Assembly (NCBI RefSeq): GCF_026626665.1
Contig: NZ_JAPNKE010000002.1
Span: 7,541,168 to 7,605,167 of the forward strand
DNA length: 64,000 nt
Direction: 5' to 3'
From: Nannocystis pusilla
GTDB taxonomy: Bacteria > Myxococcota_A > Polyangia > Nannocystales > Nannocystaceae
Shown: positions 31,487 through 41,030 of the stretch, piece after piece
How the letters are laid out: each line of letters begins with the position of its first letter
Numbering within the stretch: position 1 is the first letter of the stretch
Position numbers and translations under genes: made by a program
Notes under the pieces: model-generated
The model's database searches: none
What the model saw: the letters and a program-made list of their open reading frames with translations, nothing else
What the model was told of the DNA's origin: nothing

Positions 31487-32746
31487 TCAGCCCGGATTAC
31501 AGAAATAAAGGGCCTGGACCTTGCCTGTCTCTTTGAGCAGGTCACAGGCCGACCCGCACAGCGTGACCTCCGTGTGGGGCACGCTCCAGAAGTAGCCGTC
31601 TTCGGCGCAGCTGGCGACGTTCGGCACCGGCTGGCCGTCGATCCACACCTCGAACAGCTCCGGCTCGCTCGGGGCCGGGTCGACCGCGATCACGCACGAC
31701 AGCGTGTCCTTGACGATCTGCTGGATCGCCGCCTGCAGCTCGTTCTGGTTGGCCGTCTGGTAGAAGGGGTCGGGCCCGGGCTTGAGCTTGCCGCCGGCGA
31801 TCGCCAGGGTGGCCAGCTGCTCGCTGGTCGACGGGTCGACGTCGATGCCGACCACGTAGGTCGCGATGTCGAAGGTGCCGAACGCCTCCTCGACGGCGGC
31901 CTGGGCCTCGAGGAAGTTCTCGCCCTGGCAGGTGTCGGAGATCTCGCCGTCGGCGACGAGGATGGCGAACCGCTGCAGGCCCGGGTCGAGGGTCTTGAGG
32001 TACTCGTAGCCGCGCTTCAGGCCGGTCTCCATCGGCGTGCCGCCGAGGACCTCGTAGTCGACGGTGGGGATGCCGGCGAGGACCGCGGCCGCGTTCATCG
32101 GCGCGATCGGGACCTCGACCCCGGGCGTGACCTCGCAGGCGCCGACGTTCACGAACGAGCCGGCGTCGATCTTCGGGTACAGCTTCACGCCGAAGTGGAC
32201 CATCGCGTCGAACATCGTCACCACGCCCTCGACCACCTGGTGGAGGCTGTGCCAGCGGGTCACGTCGGCGGTCTGCGGCTTGGCGTCGTGGTCCCACTTC
32301 TCCATCGACATCGAGCCCGACTTGTCGAGGATGAGCAGCACGCTCGGCGGCACGGGCACGACCTCGGTCTCCTCGCTGTCGCAGGGGATCTTGTCGGGCA
32401 TGGTGGTGCCGGCGCTGGTGCTGCTCGGGTCGCCGGTGGTGGTCGAGGTGCCGGGCTCGCCGGTCGTGCCGGTCGTCGTCGGCTCGGGGCCGGTCGTCGG
32501 CACCACCGGGCCGGTGGTCGTGCCGGTGCCGCTCGCGGTGCCCTCCGTGTCTGTCGTTTCGGACATGGTCGAAGAGACAGTCTCGCCGGCGGTCGTCTCG
32601 GTGGCCGAGCCGGCGGTGGCGGTGGTCGGCTGGGTGCCCGCGGACAGGCCGGAGGTCTGCCCGTTCGAGTCGCCGCAGGCGAGGGGCGCGCTCGTGAGGG
32701 CGAGCAGGAGCGCGAACGCGCGGGGGTGAAGGGCGATCGGCGTCAT
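31487..32746 (-). CDS. vWA-domain lipoprotein with Thr-rich linker
   Basis: This 419-residue predicted lipoprotein has a signal ending APLAC (Cys 24), about 80 residues of Thr/Gly/Pro linker and a von Willebrand A domain whose MIDAS begins SVLLILDKSGSMSME. A C-terminal module of about 80 residues has conserved Cys (VASCAEDGYFW, TLCGSACDLL, YFCNPG). The same layout recurs in the gene at 49425. Metal-dependent adhesion or binding outside the cell is inferred. GGAGG precedes the ATG. Two 14-bp elements are in frame (31524-31538, 32550-32578). Confidence 0.85.
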   Translation of the reverse strand: MTPIALHPRAFALLLALTSAPLACGDSNGQTSGLSAGTQPTTATAGSATETTAGETVSSTMSETTDTEGTASGTGTTTGPVVPTTGPEPTTTGTTGEPGTSTTTGDPSSTSAGTTMPDKIPCDSEETEVVPVPPSVLLILDKSGSMSMEKWDHDAKPQTADVTRWHSLHQVVEGVVTMFDAMVHFGVKLYPKIDAGSFVNVGACEVTPGVEVPIAPMNAAAVLAGIPTVDYEVLGGTPMETGLKRGYEYLKTLDPGLQRFAILVADGEISDTCQGENFLEAQAAVEEAFGTFDIATYVVGIDVDPSTSEQLATLAIAGGKLKPGPDPFYQTANQNELQAAIQQIVKDTLSCVIAVDPAPSEPELFEVWIDGQPVPNVASCAEDGYFWSVPHTEVTLCGSACDLLKETGKVQALYFCNPG

Positions 32747-32870
32747 GGCAACCTCCGGCGGACTCATCATGCGCGACCTCGAGACGCTCGGCCACGCCGT
32801 TCGCGGGCCTCGAAACCCGCGGCCGGCGGCGATGCGCGAGACCGCGCGTGCGCGGGCGGGTCGGGTCCGA

Positions 32871-32876
32871 TAAGGT
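32871..32876 (+). promoter_or_regulatory. -10 box, leaderless architecture
   Basis: TAAGGT is followed by 7 bp and then the ATG of the FG-GAP gene, with no ribosome binding site between. Confidence 0.4.
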
Positions 32877-32883
32877 GGTCGGT

Positions 32884-35447
32884 ATGTTGCGGTCGCCGCT
32901 CCGCCGCGCCTTCGCGGCGCTCTCGCTCGCCATCCCGCTCGGGTGCACCGACGACACCTCCACCACCCTGGCGACTGCCAGTGAGGCCGCGACCACCGGG
33001 ACCGGCACCGACGGCACCGGCGAGACCGACAGCGACGGCACCGGCGTGCCGACCACCGGCGTCGGCACCAGCACCAGCGGCCCCGACTCGACAACCACCG
33101 GGCCGGTCGTGCCGACCACCGGCGAGCCGCCCACCACCAGCACCACCACCGACTCGACCACCACCGGCCCGTTCCCCTCGGTCAACCAGCCGCCGGTCGC
33201 TCTGGTCGACCACTACGTCACCAAGGCCAAGCAGGCGCTGTCGGTCAGCGCCGCCGAGGGCCTGCTGAAGAACGACTACGACGTCGACGACGACCCGCTG
33301 ACGCTCGTGTCCGCCGACCCGATCACCCCCGGCGGCGCCATGAACACCGCCTTCGACGACGGCGGCTTCACCTACATGCCCCCGGCCAAGCTGTGGGGCA
33401 GCGACACCTTTCTCTACAAGATCTGGGACGGCAAGGACGGCTTCGCCCAGGCCCCCGCGCGCATCGAAGTGCGCCCGACCTCGATCGACCTCGAGTACGT
33501 CGCCGACGGCATCGGCGGCTTCGCCATCGACGGCCAGGCCCCCGGCCACTACTCGGGCCGCAGCGTGCACGCCGTCGGCGACCTCGACGGCGACGGCCTC
33601 GCCGAGGTCGCGGTGGCCGCTCGCAACGCCGACGGCAACACCGGGCGGATCTACGTCGTCCAGGGCCAGGTCGACGGCGACCCGGTCGCGCTGAGCAAGC
33701 TCGAGGCGCAGCAGCGCGGCTTCATCATCTACGGCGAGCTGCCCGGCGACTTCGCCGGCACCACCGTCGCCGCCGCCGGCGACGTCGACGGCGACGGCTT
33801 CGCCGACCTGGTGATCGGCGCGCCCAAGGCCTCGACCAACGGCACCTCGTCGGGCTCGGCCTACGTGGTGTTCGGCAAGGACGACCTGGGGCCGGTCTTC
33901 CTCGCCGACATCGCCTCGGGCGTCGGCGGGTTTGCGATCCTCGGCGAGAAGGCCGGCGACGGGGCCGGGCGCAGCGTCGCCGGCGCGGGCGACGTCGACG
34001 GCGACGGCCTCGCCGACCTCGTCGTCGGCGCCTACGGGGCCGACCCCGGCGGCTCGTTCTCGGGCGCGGCCTACGTCGTGTTCGGCCACGGCGAGGACAA
34101 GCCGACCCTGCTGTCCGACATCAGCGCCGGCGTCGGCGACGGCTTCGCGGTCAACGGCGAGGTCAGCCTCGACTTCGCCGGCTTCGCGGTGGCCGGCGCC
34201 GGCGACGTCGACGGGGATGGCCTTTCGGACATCCTCGTCGGCGCCTACGGCCACGACACCGCCGGCGACAGCGCCGGCCGCACCTACCTCGTCTACGGCA
34301 AGCCCGATCAGGTCGCGGTGCAGCTCACCGACGTCGCCGCCGACCAGGGCGGGCGCTACTTCGACGGCGCCGCCGCCTACGACCGCTCCGGCTTCGCGGT
34401 CGCGGGCCTCGGCGACGTCGACGGCGACGGCTTCGCCGACCTGGCGATGGGCGCCCCGTTGGCCGACGCCGGGCCCGAGGACAGCGGCCGCGCCTACGTC
34501 GTGTTCGGCGGGCCCGACCTGGTGTCCGGCGGCCTGCAGCAGCTCGCCAAGGCCCCGACCGGCTTCAGCCTCTCGGGCGTGCAGAGCCGCGACTACGCCG
34601 GCACCTCGGTCGAGCGCGCCGGCGACGTCGACGGCGACGGCTACGACGACGTGCTGGTCGGCGCCCCGGGGCGAGCCCGCACGGCGGCGACTCCGGCCGC
34701 GGCTACGTGGTGTTCGGCGGGCCCGACGTCCTCAGCACCTCGCTGGCGTGGGTCGAGAACGGCGACGGCGGCTTCTCGCTGGCCGGCGAGTCGACCGAGG
34801 ACTACTGCGGCTTTTCGGTCGCGCCCGCCGGCGACGTCAACGGCGACGGCCACGCCGACGTGATCATCGGCGCCCGCGGCAACGACGGCAAGGGCGAGGA
34901 CGCCGGCCGCAGCTACGTGGTGTTCGGCGGCAACTTCAGCGGCGCCGCTTCGATGACCTACGGGCCAGGTCCGGAGAACATCCCCGGCACCCCCGCGGGC
35001 GAGTCGCTGATCGCCGGCCGCGGCAACGACGTCGTCGCCGCCGAGGGCCCCGACATCGTCTACGCCGGCGCCGGCGACGACGACCTCCGCTGCGTCACCC
35101 TCGACTTCGTCCGCATCGACGGCGGCGCCGGCTTCGACACCGTGCGTCTGACCGGCCAGAGCGTCACCCTCGACCTCACCCTCCGCTCCGACCTCGACCT
35201 CGTCGACGTCGAGGCGGTCGACCTCGGCGACGGCGGCAACACCCTCGTGCTCGAGTGGCGTGACCTTCGGGCCATGTCCCCGCGGACACATTCGCTGATC
35301 GTCGACGGCCAGCTCGGCGTCGTCCAGGCCGACCTCGCCGGCGGCGGCTTCGTCGACGACGGCGTCCAGGACGGCTACCACGTCTACCAGAGCCCGGTCT
35401 TCACCCTGCGAGTGGTGGCCGCCGTCGAAGCCCAGGTCACGCTCTGA
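32884..35447 (+). CDS. FG-GAP repeat lipoprotein with cadherin-like and RTX-like parts (one frameshift)
   Basis: The protein (854 residues when repaired) carries a lipoprotein signal (IPLGC, Cys 21) and a Thr/Gly/Pro linker (25-100). A cadherin-like segment follows (LLKNDYDVDDDPLTLVSAD, then DGGFTYMP and DTFLYKIWDG). About eight FG-GAP/integrin-alpha repeats come next, with the Ca-binding pattern GDVDGDGFADLVIGAP and YVVFG. An RTX-like tail (AGRGNDVV, YAGAGDDDL) ends it. A base is missing in GGGG at about 34668. It is divergent from the vWA lipoprotein and may work with it at the cell surface. Elements at 34216-34230 and 35259-35287 are in frame. Confidence 0.87.
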
Positions 35448-35467
35448 CCTGACCCTTCGGTCATGTC
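35445..35467. repeat. 14-bp element pair at a gene end
   Basis: CCTG 35448 and CATG 35462, 14 bp apart with TTCG as the spacer; it overlaps the stop codon region of the FG-GAP gene. Confidence 0.78.
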
Positions 35468-35499
35468 GCTCCGCCGCGGGCGCCGCGGCGCGGCATGAA

Positions 35500-35725
35500 G
35501 GCCTGACGGCGCGGCCGACAGGCGCGCGGAGAGCCCCAAGGACTGACGGCCCCGGGTGCGGCGCCGTCTCACGGCCGACAGGCGCGCGGAGAGCCCCAAG
35601 GGCTGACGGCCCCGGGTGTGGCGCTGCCTCGTGGCCGACAGGCACGCGGAGAACCCCATATGCACTTCGGAGCATGAAGGCCTGACGGTCCCGAGGACCG
35701 GCGCCGTCTCGCGGCCGACAGACGC
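35500..35725. repeat. Tandem repeat, 60-bp unit, about four copies
   Basis: GCCGACAGGCGCGCGGAGAG-type cores recur at 35514, 35574, 35634 and 35714 (spacing 60, 60, 80). Units also share CTGACGGCCCCGGGTG. No gene is seen in 35448-35828. Confidence 0.9.
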
Positions 35726-35733
35726 CGAGCACT

Positions 35734-35770
35734 CGACATGCTCTTCGGAGCATGTCCTTCCGGACATCTC
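35734..35770. repeat. 14-bp-period CATG array
   Basis: CATG 35737, CATG 35751 and CATC 35765 with spacers TTCG and TTCC. It joins the 60-bp tandem repeat to the promoter region of the next gene. Confidence 0.85.
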
Positions 35771-35792
35771 ACCCGCGCTCGCGGCGCGCCCT

Positions 35793-35822
35793 GTGACAGC
35801 CCGGCGGCAAGCCTGCTATCGT
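35793..35822 (+). promoter_or_regulatory. Promoter with leaderless architecture
   Basis: GTGACA (35793-35798), 18 bp, TATCGT (35817-35822), then 6 bp to the ATG at 35829. Transcription would begin at about the start codon. Confidence 0.5.
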
Positions 35823-35828
35823 CGCCGC

Positions 35829-36878
35829 ATGGCCGAACGCCTCGAGGTCCTGAGCTCGCGCCACTTCCCCGGCCTCCTCGCCGAGCTCGGCGTGAGCCTG
35901 GCGTTCACCACCTACCAGGCCGGCAAGCTGTTCCTGCTCGGCAGCGGCGACGGCGGGCGGCTGTCGCTGTTCGAGCGCACCTTCGCCCGCTGCATGGGCC
36001 TGTGCGTCGACGGCGATTCGCTGTGGCTGGCCACGCTCTACCAGCTGTGGCGCCTCGACAACGCCTTGCCTGCGGGACAGGCCCACGAGGGCTACGACCG
36101 CCTGTACGTCCCGCGCGTCGCCCACACCACCGGCGACCTCGACGTCCACGACCTCGCGGTCGACCGCGCCGGCCGCCCCGTGTTCGTCAACACCCTGTTC
36201 AGCTGCCTCGCCACCCTCGCCCCGCGCGCCAGCTTCGCCCCGCTGTGGCGTCCGCCGTTCGTCTCGCGCCTGGCCGCCGAGGACCGCTGCCACCTCAACG
36301 GCCTGGCCATGGCGGACGGCGGCCCCGCGTTCGTCACCGCGGTGGCGCGCAGCGACGTCGCCGACGGCTGGCGCGACCACCGACGCGGCGGCGGCGTGGT
36401 GATCGACGTCCGCACCGACGCGATCGTCGCCGAGGGCCTGTCGATGCCCCACTCGCCGCGCCTGCACGACGGCGCGCTGTGGCTGCTCGAGGCCGGCACG
36501 GGCTTTTTGGGCCAACTCGACGCCGCCGGCCGCTTCGAGCCGGTCTGCTTCTGCCCCGGCTACGCCCGCGGCCTGTGCTTCGCCGGCCCCTACGCGCTCG
36601 TCGGCCTGTCGAAGCCCCGCGGCAGCCGCACCTTCGGGGGCCTCGAGCTCGAGGCCAACCTGGCCGCCCGCGGCGCCGAACCCCGCTGCGGCCTGCTGGT
36701 GGTCGACACCCGCACCGGCGAGGTCGCCCACTGGCTCCGCCTCGACGGGGTGGTCGAGGAGCTCTACGACGTCGCGGTCCTGCCCGGCGTCCGCCGCCCG
36801 ATGGCGCTCGGCCTCCTCAGCGAGGAGATCCACCGCACCATCACGATCGCCGACCCGGCCCCGCTGCAGGACGAGTGA
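35829..36878 (+). CDS. TIGR03032-type (DUF4915-like) protein
   Basis: This 349-residue protein resembles the TIGR03032 family of beta-propeller-like proteins: SLAFTTYQAGKLFLLG near the N-terminus, HDLAVDRAGRPVFVNTLFSC, HLNGLAM, GRFEPVCFCPGYARGLCFAG and LVGLSKPR near the end. No signal peptide is seen. Family members occur with TPR or sulfotransferase genes in other bacteria, but here the gene is alone between two repeat arrays. The biochemical role is unknown. Confidence 0.75.
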   Translation: MAERLEVLSSRHFPGLLAELGVSLAFTTYQAGKLFLLGSGDGGRLSLFERTFARCMGLCVDGDSLWLATLYQLWRLDNALPAGQAHEGYDRLYVPRVAHTTGDLDVHDLAVDRAGRPVFVNTLFSCLATLAPRASFAPLWRPPFVSRLAAEDRCHLNGLAMADGGPAFVTAVARSDVADGWRDHRRGGGVVIDVRTDAIVAEGLSMPHSPRLHDGALWLLEAGTGFLGQLDAAGRFEPVCFCPGYARGLCFAGPYALVGLSKPRGSRTFGGLELEANLAARGAEPRCGLLVVDTRTGEVAHWLRLDGVVEELYDVAVLPGVRRPMALGLLSEEIHRTITIADPAPLQDE

Positions 36879-36892
36879 GCGGCAATTTAAAA

Positions 36893-36960
36893 GGTCATGT
36901 CCTTTTGAGCATGCTCGATCGGCCATGCTCACAAGGACATGCCTTTGAGAACATGTCTCT
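36893..36960. repeat. Five-unit 14-bp CATG array
   Basis: CATG at 36896, 36910, 36924, 36938 and 36952, exactly every 14 bp. It starts 14 bp after the stop of the TIGR03032-type gene and is one of the most regular arrays. Confidence 0.92.
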
Positions 36961-37020
36961 GTGTTTTATCAGCGCTCGCGGCCTCGTACCCCTCGACGCA
37001 GCGGGGCCCGCCGCGTCGCC

Positions 37021-38799
37021 TCACGGCTGCCCGCGCTCGCAGGCCAGGAGCGCCTCGTAGCGGGCCCAGGCCGGGCCGCCGCGCGCCTTGAGGCGCCCCG
37101 CGAGCGTGCGGACGCGGAACGCCCGCAGCAGCCGCTCGAGCCGCGCGCTGCGGGCCAGCAGCTCGGCGACCTCGGCCTGCGCCGCGGCGACCTCGTCCTG
37201 CGCCGCGCGGAACGCCGCGAACAGGGCGCTGTCGGCCAGCAGCGCCTCGATCTGCGGCCGGTGAGCCGCCAGCGTCGGCGCGAAGTCCGGGTGCCACGGA
37301 TCGTCGAGCACGGGGAAGCGCGCGAGCAGCTCGGCCCCCGCCGCGCGATAGGCGTCGTCCTCGCGCCCGCTGGCCGCGTCGAGCCGCTCGTACGCGGCCG
37401 ACGTGTCCTTCAGGACATGCTCCAGGGCGGCCGCGACCTCGTCCTCCCGGGTGAAGCCGAGCGCCGCCGAGAGCCCTGCGATCACCGCGTCCTCCTCCGG
37501 CAGCGCGACGGGCCGCGACTTGCCGCGGGCCGGCGCGGCCGCGTCCAGCCACCGCTCCGAGGTGGTCGTGGGCACGTCGATCCCCAGCCCGGCGATCCGC
37601 GCCCGCGCGTGCGCCTCGAGCGGCGAGATCGCCCCGTCGCCGTCGAGGTCGAGCGGCACTGGCTCGCCGCCGCGATCGCGCCCGCGCAGCGCATTCAAAA
37701 AGTGCAGCGCGTAGCCCTCCTGGGCCGCGCGGTCGGGGTTGGGATCGCAGCCGGAGGCCTCGCGCTCGGCCGTCGCCGCGAACAGGCCGCAGCGGCTCGT
37801 CGGCGCCGGCCCTGCCGCCTGCTCCCCGCGCACGAACACCAGCTCGGAGAAGGCGCCCGAGAAGCAGCTCGTCGCCACCACCTGCACCGGGCGCTCGGCC
37901 GCGTCGAGCACCTCCGCGAGCTCGCCGACGCGCAGCGAAGTCTGGCCCCACAGGCTCAGCCCGCCGTCGCGCGGCGGCTCGCCGCGCTCGCCGTGACCCG
38001 CGAGGTACAGCCGCAGCAGCGGCCCCGCCTGCGCGACGGCCTGCTTCACCGCCGCGAGCGCGTTGCTGCGGGTCGCCGCGGCGATCGGCGTCGACTGCGT
38101 CGGCCGGTAGGTCGCCGCCCGCCCGCCGCGCGGCGCGAACAGCTCGGCGAGCGTCGTCAGCAGCGGATCGCCGCGCGCCTCGTCGTCCTCGACCTGCACC
38201 CCGTGACTGCCGGGTCCGCCGGCGAACAGCAGCGCGCCACCTGTCCCGAAGACCTCCTGCGCCAGCAGCAGGTCCTGCTCGATCGACACCTGGTTGAATT
38301 CGGGCGTCGCCCCGCCGCCGATCGCCAGCCAGCGGAGCGGCTCCGGCAGCCGCTCCGGCAGCCCCGGGCGCAGCGGCCCGACCGCGAGCGGAGGCCGCGG
38401 CGCCGTGCCTCCGGGACTCGCGGCGCTCGCCTGTATCTTCGCGCCGTCACCCACGCTCGAGCTCGCCCCGGACTTCGCAAGCTCCGCGATCCCGCTCGCC
38501 TCGATCCCCGCGCTCGTCCTCGACCCCGCGCCGCCGCTCGCCTCACCCGCGCTCGCTGCGACGCCACCGCTCGCCACACTCCCCGCTGCGACGCCGCCGC
38601 TCGCCCCACTCGGGCTCGCCACGACGTCGGCGCTCGCCTCACTCGCCGAGCTCGCCCTCGTCGCCGCGCCGCCGCTCGTCTCGCGTGCGACGCTCGCGTC
38701 CGTCGCTCGCGTCGCATCACCCGCGCTCGGCGTCGTGCAGGCGGACCCGGCGAGCACGACTGCGGCCACCCACTCGCTGGTTCGCGCTGCCCGGCTCAC
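37021..38799 (-). CDS. Caspase-like cysteine peptidase, probable lipoprotein
   Basis: This protein of about 592 residues has a signal-like start (VAAVVLAGSAC), a low-complexity Ser/Ala/Gly region of 100 residues and a caspase/C13-like peptidase core. The catalytic His is in LYLAGHGERGE and the Cys in VVATSCFSGAF. An EF-hand-like Ca loop (DLDGDGAISPLEA) lies between core and tail; the tail is helical. It probably cleaves proteins outside the cytoplasm after Ca binding (inferred). The start is uncertain: a GTG at 38799 places the hydrophobic segment at the N-terminus, while 38871 adds a charged extension. A 14-bp element is in frame at 37402-37416 (HVLKDTS). Confidence 0.72.
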   Translation of the reverse strand: MSRAARTSEWVAAVVLAGSACTTPSAGDATRATDASVARETSGGAATRASSASEASADVVASPSGASGGVAAGSVASGGVAASAGEASGGAGSRTSAGIEASGIAELAKSGASSSVGDGAKIQASAASPGGTAPRPPLAVGPLRPGLPERLPEPLRWLAIGGGATPEFNQVSIEQDLLLAQEVFGTGGALLFAGGPGSHGVQVEDDEARGDPLLTTLAELFAPRGGRAATYRPTQSTPIAAATRSNALAAVKQAVAQAGPLLRLYLAGHGERGEPPRDGGLSLWGQTSLRVGELAEVLDAAERPVQVVATSCFSGAFSELVFVRGEQAAGPAPTSRCGLFAATAEREASGCDPNPDRAAQEGYALHFLNALRGRDRGGEPVPLDLDGDGAISPLEAHARARIAGLGIDVPTTTSERWLDAAAPARGKSRPVALPEEDAVIAGLSAALGFTREDEVAAALEHVLKDTSAAYERLDAASGREDDAYRAAGAELLARFPVLDDPWHPDFAPTLAAHRPQIEALLADSALFAAFRAAQDEVAAAQAEVAELLARSARLERLLRAFRVRTLAGRLKARGGPAWARYEALLACERGQP

Positions 38800-38897
38800 G
38801 TCCCGGCGACGATACGACCTCCGGGGCCCCGCGAAAGCCGGCGACCGGGCGCCCGGCGCCTCGCGACGCATTCTTCATCTTCCTCCGCGATCCGTGC

Positions 38898-38918
38898 TTG
38901 ACTCTCCCGTTACGGGAG
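38898..38918 (+). promoter_or_regulatory. merR-type: MerR-type operator/promoter
   Basis: A -35-like TTGACT (38898-38903) abuts a perfect 7-1-7 palindrome (CTCCCGT, T, ACGGGAG; 38904-38918). This is the classic layout of MerR-family promoters, where the regulator binds between widely spaced -35 and -10 boxes. The start of transcription would fall next to the ATG at 38935. Autoregulation is inferred. Confidence 0.6.
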
Positions 38919-38934
38919 GCTCCACGGTGTCGCC

Positions 38935-39864
38935 ATGGTGAACGAGCGAATCACGATCGGCGCGCTCGCGCGTCGGTCGGGCGTGCCGGTCAAGACGCTG
39001 CGCTTCTACTCCGACGAGGGGCTCTTGCCGCCCGTCGGCCGGACGTCCAGCGGCTACCGCGTCTACGCCGAGGACGCGGTCGTGCGGCTCGATCTGATCC
39101 GCACCCTGCGCGAGGCCGGGCTGGGGATCGCCGCGATCAAGGCGATCTTCGCCCGCGACATGACCCTGGCCGAGGCCCTGCGCCTGCGGCTCAGCGCCAT
39201 CGAGACTCACATCGTCTCGCTGCAGCACATCGCCGCGGCCCTGCGCGCCGCGCTTCGCTCCGAGCCGAACCAAGCCGACATCAGGAGGTTGTGTACCGTG
39301 ACCCGACTTACCACCGAAGAACGCAAGGCAGTCATCGAGCGCTTCTACGAGCGCGTCTCCGAGGGCGTGCCGATCGACGACACCTGGAAGCGCCAGATGA
39401 TGCAGGCGAGCGCGCCGACGCTGCCGGAGGTGCCGACGCCGGAGCAGCTCGACGCGTGGATCGAGCTGGCGGAGATCGTCCAGGACGAGACCTTTATTAA
39501 AAAGATGCGCGACGCTGCGGCCGAGACCTGGACCTCCGGCTTCGACCTCGCCGCCCACCAGCGCGTCAGCCAGGAGGCCAACGCCGCCGCGCGCGAGCTC
39601 ATCGACCGCGGCGTCGCTCCGACCGACGCGGCCGCCCGCCCCGTGGTGGAGCGCATGGCCGCCGGCCTCGCCGCTGCCATGAGCAAGCCCGACACGCCCG
39701 CCTGGCGCGCCACGCTGCACGAGAAGAGCCAGGGCCACGACCCCCGCGCCAGCCGCTACTGGGAGCTCGTCGCCATCCTCAAGGGCCAGCCGCCCCAGGG
39801 CGGGCAAAACGAGGAGTGGCACTGGCTCAACGCCGCCGTCGCGCATCACCTCGCGCCGACGTGA
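38935..39864 (+). CDS. MerR-family transcriptional regulator
   Basis: This 309-residue protein has an N-terminal MerR winged helix (ITIGALARRSGVPVKTLRFY, then EGLLPPVGRTSSGYRVY), a dimer helix with a REAGLGIAAIKAIF-type segment and a helical effector domain of about 190 residues that I do not recognise. There is no Cys-based metal site, so a small organic ligand is likelier than a metal. The palindrome directly upstream suggests that it controls itself; no divergent target gene is nearby except the caspase-like gene. Confidence 0.88.
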   Translation: MVNERITIGALARRSGVPVKTLRFYSDEGLLPPVGRTSSGYRVYAEDAVVRLDLIRTLREAGLGIAAIKAIFARDMTLAEALRLRLSAIETHIVSLQHIAAALRAALRSEPNQADIRRLCTVTRLTTEERKAVIERFYERVSEGVPIDDTWKRQMMQASAPTLPEVPTPEQLDAWIELAEIVQDETFIKKMRDAAAETWTSGFDLAAHQRVSQEANAAARELIDRGVAPTDAAARPVVERMAAGLAAAMSKPDTPAWRATLHEKSQGHDPRASRYWELVAILKGQPPQGGQNEEWHWLNAAVAHHLAPT

Positions 39865-39893
39865 CCTGTCGGACATGTCTTGAAGGACATGTC
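39862..39893. repeat. CATG array at a gene end
   Basis: CCTG 39865, CATG 39874 and CATG 39888 (spacing 9 then 14 bp), starting on the MerR stop codon. The 9-bp step lacks the spacer. Confidence 0.75.
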
Positions 39894-39984
39894 CTTAAAG
39901 TTGGATTGCCGCGCGCGCACGAGCGGCGGCCCGCCGACCTCGAGCGCTCTGCCGGGATGCCTGACAAAAAGGCATCGCGCGCGC

Positions 39985-40965
39985 TCAGGAGCACCCGAGC
40001 TCGTGCAGCACCGCGCGCACGATGAGGCCCTCCGCGCCGACGGCGAACGCCCGCGTGCGCGTGCCCTCGACCCCGTGCAGCGCGAGCTTCGGGTCCGCCG
40101 ACAGCGGCATGAAGCCGCCGAAAACCGTCGACGGCCGGTGCAGCACCAGGCCCCGTTCGCCGACCCACCAGGCCCCGTCGCGGGACATGTCGAGGATCGT
40201 CTCCGAGATGCTTGCGGTCGCGCCATGCCACCGCCGGTCGGACACCACGAACACCGCGTGCACGGTGTCGCTCACGAGGAACGGCTCAGGCTCCGGCGCG
40301 GAGGTGAGGTCGTACCGATCGACCGCGACCGCCTGCAGATCGATCAGCCGCCCGAGCTCGATCCGCTGCCACGTCCGCCCGCCATCGACGCTGCTCAGGA
40401 CCTGGCTGTTCTCCCCGGCCGCCAGCCACGCCCCGTCGCGCCCGGCGACCCCGCGCAGGACCGAGGTCCCCTCCGGGACCTGTCCCATCGACCATGTACC
40501 GCCGGCGTCCTCGCTGCGCAGCGCCACTCCGTCGCCGACCGCGATCGCCACCGCCTCGTCCTCGGCCAGCGCGACCGCGTACAGCTCGGCCGTCGTCCCC
40601 GAGGCGACGGGCCGCCACGTCGCCCCGTCATCGGCGCTGCGCACGATCGTGCCCGCGGCGCCGACCGCCACCACCACGGACTCTTGCGGGCGCGACGCGA
40701 CCGCGAACAGATCGGCCGTGACCCCGCTCGCCTGCAGGTCCCAGTCGTCCTCGGCGACCCGGCGCACGATCGTGCCGCCGTCGCCCACCGCGACCGCGCC
40801 CTCGCCTTCGCCCGCCACGATCCCCCGCAGCGTCACCGCGACGGGGCTGGCTTCAAAGGACAATTCGACCTCGTTGTTGGGCGAGCACTCGCCCTCACAG
40901 CCGAACTCGAGCGCCGCCAGCGACGCTCCCAGCGCGATCCGACACCACCTCTGCGCCGAACTCAT
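39985..40965 (-). CDS. Asp-box (BNR-like) repeat protein, predicted lipoprotein
   Basis: This 326-residue beta-propeller-like protein has a signal peptide with a possible lipobox (LEFGC) and at least three Asp-box motifs (SADDGATW, SEDAGGTW, SVDGGRTW). Its GVAGRDGAWLAAGEN-like strands resemble Ycf48/BNR proteins. A role outside the inner membrane is inferred; the ligand is unknown. Its convergent neighbour is the MerR gene, and a YhhN-type membrane gene lies 65 bp upstream. Confidence 0.75.
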   Translation of the reverse strand: MSSAQRWCRIALGASLAALEFGCEGECSPNNEVELSFEASPVAVTLRGIVAGEGEGAVAVGDGGTIVRRVAEDDWDLQASGVTADLFAVASRPQESVVVAVGAAGTIVRSADDGATWRPVASGTTAELYAVALAEDEAVAIAVGDGVALRSEDAGGTWSMGQVPEGTSVLRGVAGRDGAWLAAGENSQVLSSVDGGRTWQRIELGRLIDLQAVAVDRYDLTSAPEPEPFLVSDTVHAVFVVSDRRWHGATASISETILDMSRDGAWWVGERGLVLHRPSTVFGGFMPLSADPKLALHGVEGTRTRAFAVGAEGLIVRAVLHELGCS

Positions 40966-41030
40966 ACGCGCCCCAGGATGGCACGACCCGCGCCACAGTC
41001 GAGCCCGCGACGCGTGGCTCCACGAGCTCC

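Noticed and set aside
39950..39977. GATGCC/GGCATC hairpin as part of the CATG family
   Set aside because: The arms are separated by 9 bp and the cores are not in 14-bp register; it is more likely a separate hairpin near the end of the Asp-box gene.
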